From Saxidomus purpurata (taxonomy: Eukaryota > Mollusca > Bivalvia > Venerida > Veneridae), in assembly GCA_022818135.1 (NCBI GenBank), contig JAFMSR010000019.1, forward strand, positions 563,655 through 627,654: 64,000 bases of DNA, read 5' to 3'. This document shows positions 60,051 through 64,000 of the stretch, piece by piece (position 1 is the first letter of the stretch; each line of letters starts with the position of its first letter). The position numbers and the translations under genes are program-made. The notes below the pieces were generated by a model. That model was given only the letters and a program-made list of their open reading frames with translations. It searched no databases and was not told where the DNA came from.

Positions 60051-60276
60051 TTGTCGGACGTAAATGTACCGCACTGGAGCGGTAACTGGCGGTTTACGCA
60101 GTTAGTACTATACCTACTTCACTGTTCCTTTGACTCAACGTTTTGCATTATGTACAGATTTGTATGTGTACTACGCAGTGGGTTTAATATGAAGACACAA
60201 ATGTAAACGTTAAAGAAAGCTGTCCTTTTCATCTGAAATTCATTTAAAGCAACATTGTTATTGTCTGAATACGTAC

Positions 60277-60387
60277 CATGTTCACAGCTCCTGCCTGTGA
60301 AGCCTTTACTACATCTACATGTATAATTATTGACACTGTCGATACATGTTCCATTTCCACAATTACTAGAGGTACAGTCATCAATAT
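60277..60387 (-). CDS. Locus X, EGF domain exon 3
   Basis: This 111 nt exon, symmetrical in phase 1, reads [20 protein letters not shown], then [15 protein letters not shown]. It has six cysteines in EGF spacing, and DIDDC with the internal N and Y suggests a calcium-binding EGF. Donor CATG/GTACGT. Confidence 0.85.
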
Positions 60388-61395
60388 CTGTAAGTATGCA
60401 TATTTCTTGTTTACGAACATGCCACTGACACATCGTTTAGTTATATTCTAGGTGTGTCTATTGGATGGCTTAAATAAGCTGCCAAGATGAATTAAAAATG
60501 CTGAAAAGACTGATGTAAAGCAGTAACGGTTCGATAATATTCAAAGTTCAACATAATATTTACACGACGAAGTGAAATTATTATATAATAGGGGATTATA
60601 CACAATACATATCTACATATGTAATCTAAGCGTAGATATATTTGTCATAATAATGAAACGTGTAAGCTGGTCCTAAGTGTTACAGTGCAAATGCGGGTAT
60701 TTGTCATTATTGCAAGTGTAATTTCTGCCATTTCTGGGTTTCATTAAAGAAGTTTTTCACACAATTAAATAATAATTCCATTTGTAAATGTCAATAATTT
60801 TGCATATGATCATAAAAATGCACTGCTAAAATATACTTTTTAAAGTTGTTACAATTTGAGTATATATATTTCAATATTTTACAATGTATACAAGACTTTT
60901 GTACCAACAACATCTAGACGCTGATTTTTTTTAACGCAACACAATATGTCTTTCTGTCTCTCAGACAACAATCTAAATCCCTATAGGTCGTATCAATATC
61001 TAATAAAACGTTTTTGTTGACTGAGACACTGGAACTTAAAGTTATATTACCATTCAAAATGTTCATATTGAGTAATCGTCAAGAACAACGTGAAGACATA
61101 GTAAATGCTATGAAAACACACAAAGAAACAGTTATGCAGAGTATTTTTTCTTATTGAACGATACGAAATGGAATTATACCTAAGAGGGTTGTTTCATAGT
61201 TTTTGACTGGGATATTTATAGAATGTGTTCCACTGATTTTTTTCTTGTATTCAATGGGGATAAATCTGTGACACAGATTTATAATATTTTGTTACGAAAT
61301 GCCAACTTTTTTTAAATAGTTTAAATAAACTGTTTCTGTTCACTTTGATGGGTAATATCACTATAAGCAACTTCGCATATTTAAAAACAGTACTA

Positions 61396-61590
<195 letters not shown>

Positions 61591-61972
61591 TCATTATTGA
61601 AACTAACCCACACAATATAATCATGAAAAACTTCGTGCATGCTATATAGGAAACCATTTACATGTACACAATATCGAAACTAACTTATACGATTTAGAAA
61701 CTAGCTGACACAATATGGAAACTTACTCACATGGTACCGAAAACTAAACATTACAGTGCCAGTGATCCTTGAATTATATCATGAATAATACATGAAGCAT
61801 ATCATATATTTAGTTGGGTATTTGTCAATGACATTGCACATAATTGTAAAACGCTTTCCGAGAACATTTCGTTGTAACAAAACGACAGAAATACGAAACA
61901 ATCGTATTTTAAGGGAAAACAAAATACAGATCTTTCATGATCTTAGCGGATAAAACAATAATTCATACTGAC

Positions 61973-62077
61973 CATTTTCGCAGAACCGTCCACTGTACCC
62001 AGCTGAACAGAGACATTCAAAGTAGTCTCCCTTTGTTATACAGTTACCATTGTGGCAAGGATTCGATAAACAAGGGT
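61973..62077 (-). CDS. Locus X, EGF domain exon 1
   Basis: This 105 nt exon after GTTTTCAG reads PCLSNPCHNGNCITKGDYFE, then CLCSAGYSGRFCEN. It is an EGF with six cysteines but no DIDE motif, so it is probably not calcium-binding. Donor AATG/GTCAGT, phase 1. Confidence 0.8.
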
Positions 62078-62543
62078 CTGAAAACATAATGATATGTTAG
62101 AATTACAGGTATTACGTAAAAGAGTTATACTATTTTGGATTCGATTATTTCATTAGAACCTATTCAAAGTGTTCTGTCAGCTTTTAATACTGATATTTAA
62201 TTTGAACTGTAGACATGTGTTCCAAATCTTACTATTTAATAAAATTATTCGATAACGACACCGAAACCTGCACTAAAAGTATCCGTCTCTCGTGTTAAAT
62301 TGCTAAGGGAAGGTACGTGGCTTGACTTTCACACGCAAATAAAACAAGAAATAAAACACTGCTAATTTTACATGGATTGATTATAACAATATGACATTAC
62401 CCTCGATTTTCGTAATAAAATATCAGTTGTGGTATTTGTCGAATGAACTACATTGACCGTTGTTAGTATTTAAATTCTTGTTTTCATTATTCTTTAAGTT
62501 ACTGCTATATGACCGAACACCCCTACTCAGCAAAGTAACATAC

Positions 62544-62682
62544 CTTTGTTTATACGTGCAGTTGAACAATTTTTGTTGCAAATGTCAGTAGCGCAACACG
62601 CATCGCATGTATGTTGCTGGTGTGTGTCTGCAGAACGTTTGCCGATTATTGCGACATGACTTTCGTCAGTTTGCTTGCATTC
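62544..62682 (-). CDS. Locus X, cysteine-rich (three-finger-like) exon
   Basis: This 139 nt exon after ATATTTCAG starts ECKQTDESHVAIIG and ends with HTCDACCATDICNKNC and GTATGT. C-x2-C-C-x2-D-x-C-N is the closing signature of Ly6/uPAR-type three-finger folds. The exon starts in phase 0 and ends in phase 1, which fits the EGF exon that follows. The first part of the module and any signal peptide or anchor must lie in exons further upstream, outside the window or unrecognised. The assignment rests on the cysteine signature only. Confidence 0.55.
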
Positions 62683-64000
62683 CTGAAATATAATTTACCA
62701 TTTACATATCGTTACAACGTCATATTTTCACATGAGAATTACCTTTGCATTTTGTAACGACATGTGTTACTTACATCATTTATTATGGCATTAGCAGTGC
62801 ATAAATGCGTTTGTATGGGTATTTATAGCTACATAAACCTTTTATATATCTTAAAAAAGTAAAGCAATTTCAAAAAGCACTGAATCTTCTTTACCAACTC
62901 TGTGTATAAATTTGAAATGTTTTAGTTGACTCGTTACATTTATTTACCATTTGGTGCAATTTGTACATTAAGGAATTTCATGCTAGGAAAAATAATGGGG
63001 GTAAATCAATCCATTGCAGATATGGAGATAGACTTATGCCTGCTGTGTTTATTAAACACTTATTCGATATTTAATGTAAATGTTGACCTATTCTTGATTT
63101 TACTTGAAAGGATCAATACTGGAGGCCCATCCCTTGATTGCAATTAAAGATATATGAAAGTGGGTGTATTTAATATCTTATATATATCGCTCCCCGTTTC
63201 GCAGTACACTGTCCATTCTGCTTGATCGTATTATTTGCTTTTTTTCATAAATCAATATACATTGTAACAATGTAATTATATTTTAGTTTGTACATGTAAG
63301 TTTATGTTGTACTTAAATGTCTATCACTTGAAGATAAACAGACAACCCGTGAACACCTTTGATATATGCATGGTTTTATAACTTCCACACAGTAAGCATC
63401 CATGCTTATATAGAATAAGATTTTTTTAAAATGATCAATGGAACAATTAAAATAAGGTAATATCTAAATTGCATGCATATTGATATACATGTCTGGGCCT
63501 CATATCAAACTAAAAAATGAGCAGTAATGTGCTTAAAATGAACCGTTACACTTCATAAATTTCCCGAACTTTGCTGTGTTGGTCACTACTCTAACTCATG
63601 TTTATCTAGCTTCATTCATTAAATGTATGTACATTTTTTATTGATGGAAAAAAAAATTTCAGTAAAAGTTGGTAGGGTAGTTATAGAAGGTTGTACATAC
63701 TTTTATTACGTTAATGCACTTCTTTTGATATATTTCAGGTTAATGACGGTTCACACGGGCATCAAAATGCCTATAACAAATAATATGACCGTCGACGCGC
63801 GAAAATTTACCTTCGGACATTTGATACACACTTCGCAAATAATTGATAAATTACCCCATAAAATATACATTTTTGTCACCCTCTTTAAATGCAAATCCAA
63901 TGTTAAAAACTGATAGCCACTATATTCTCCTCAACAGAAACATACTATTTGCTTCAAAACCCCCAAGACCATTATTATGGCAACAGCGATTTGAAATGAT
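62683..64000. other. No recognisable gene
   Basis: The upstream exon or exons of locus X are expected on the minus strand here or beyond the window, but I cannot identify one. Frames such as 63623-63913 have no family resemblance. Confidence 0.4.

Overview
The window reads as nuclear DNA of an invertebrate, most likely a bivalve mollusc. It is strongly AT-rich, its genes are split by long introns with GT/AG borders, and it is full of small dispersed repeats of mollusc type. The proteins that can be read are TRIM-like B-box proteins and fibrinogen-related (FReD) proteins, two families known to be expanded in bivalve immune repertoires. No ribosomal RNA, CRISPR, bacterial operon or viral gene was seen. 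The species cannot be fixed from the sequence. All exon borders were inferred by eye from splice sites, reading phase and comparison of copies inside the window.

Left two thirds (1-46 kb, plus strand): a cluster of B-box loci. The last exon of a gene that starts outside the window lies at 2475-2597 and encodes the second half of a MIB/HERC2-like domain. A frameshifted B-box pseudogene lies at 8417-8812. Gene 1 (13154-17777) and gene 2 (21818-26366) are tandem paralogues with matching exon phases: two B-boxes, then a coiled coil, then a linker. Gene 3 (36197-42011) is the most complete: two B-boxes, a coiled coil and a C-terminal MIB/HERC2-like domain split by a 3.4 kb intron, 351 residues in all. 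None has a RING. About 5.6 kb around the last exon is duplicated (about 575-6210 and 39850-45816), and comparing the two copies exposes copy-specific mobile insertions.

Between genes 2 and 3 (28-33 kb) a LINE reverse-transcriptase remnant is cut by a 3349 bp element with 76 bp terminal inverted repeats and a TATTA target duplication. That element itself carries a nested foldback element. Other repeats include a bivalve-type element with four 167 bp tandem units (23803-24813), tRNA-derived SINEs, Tc1/mariner-like and other foldback MITEs, a PIF/Harbinger-like element with a MADF remnant, and two more LINE remnants.

Right third (47-63 kb, minus strand): a FReD cluster. Locus X (62682 down to 57348) reads as a three-finger-like cysteine module, three EGF domains and a complete four-exon FReD, but its third FReD exon has an in-frame TAA. 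Locus Y (49157 down to 47631) is a partial duplicate with an open reading frame that lacks the first FReD exon. Upstream of Y an exon at 51788-51521 encodes a cytoplasmic tail with an ITIM-like tyrosine motif and a membrane anchor.
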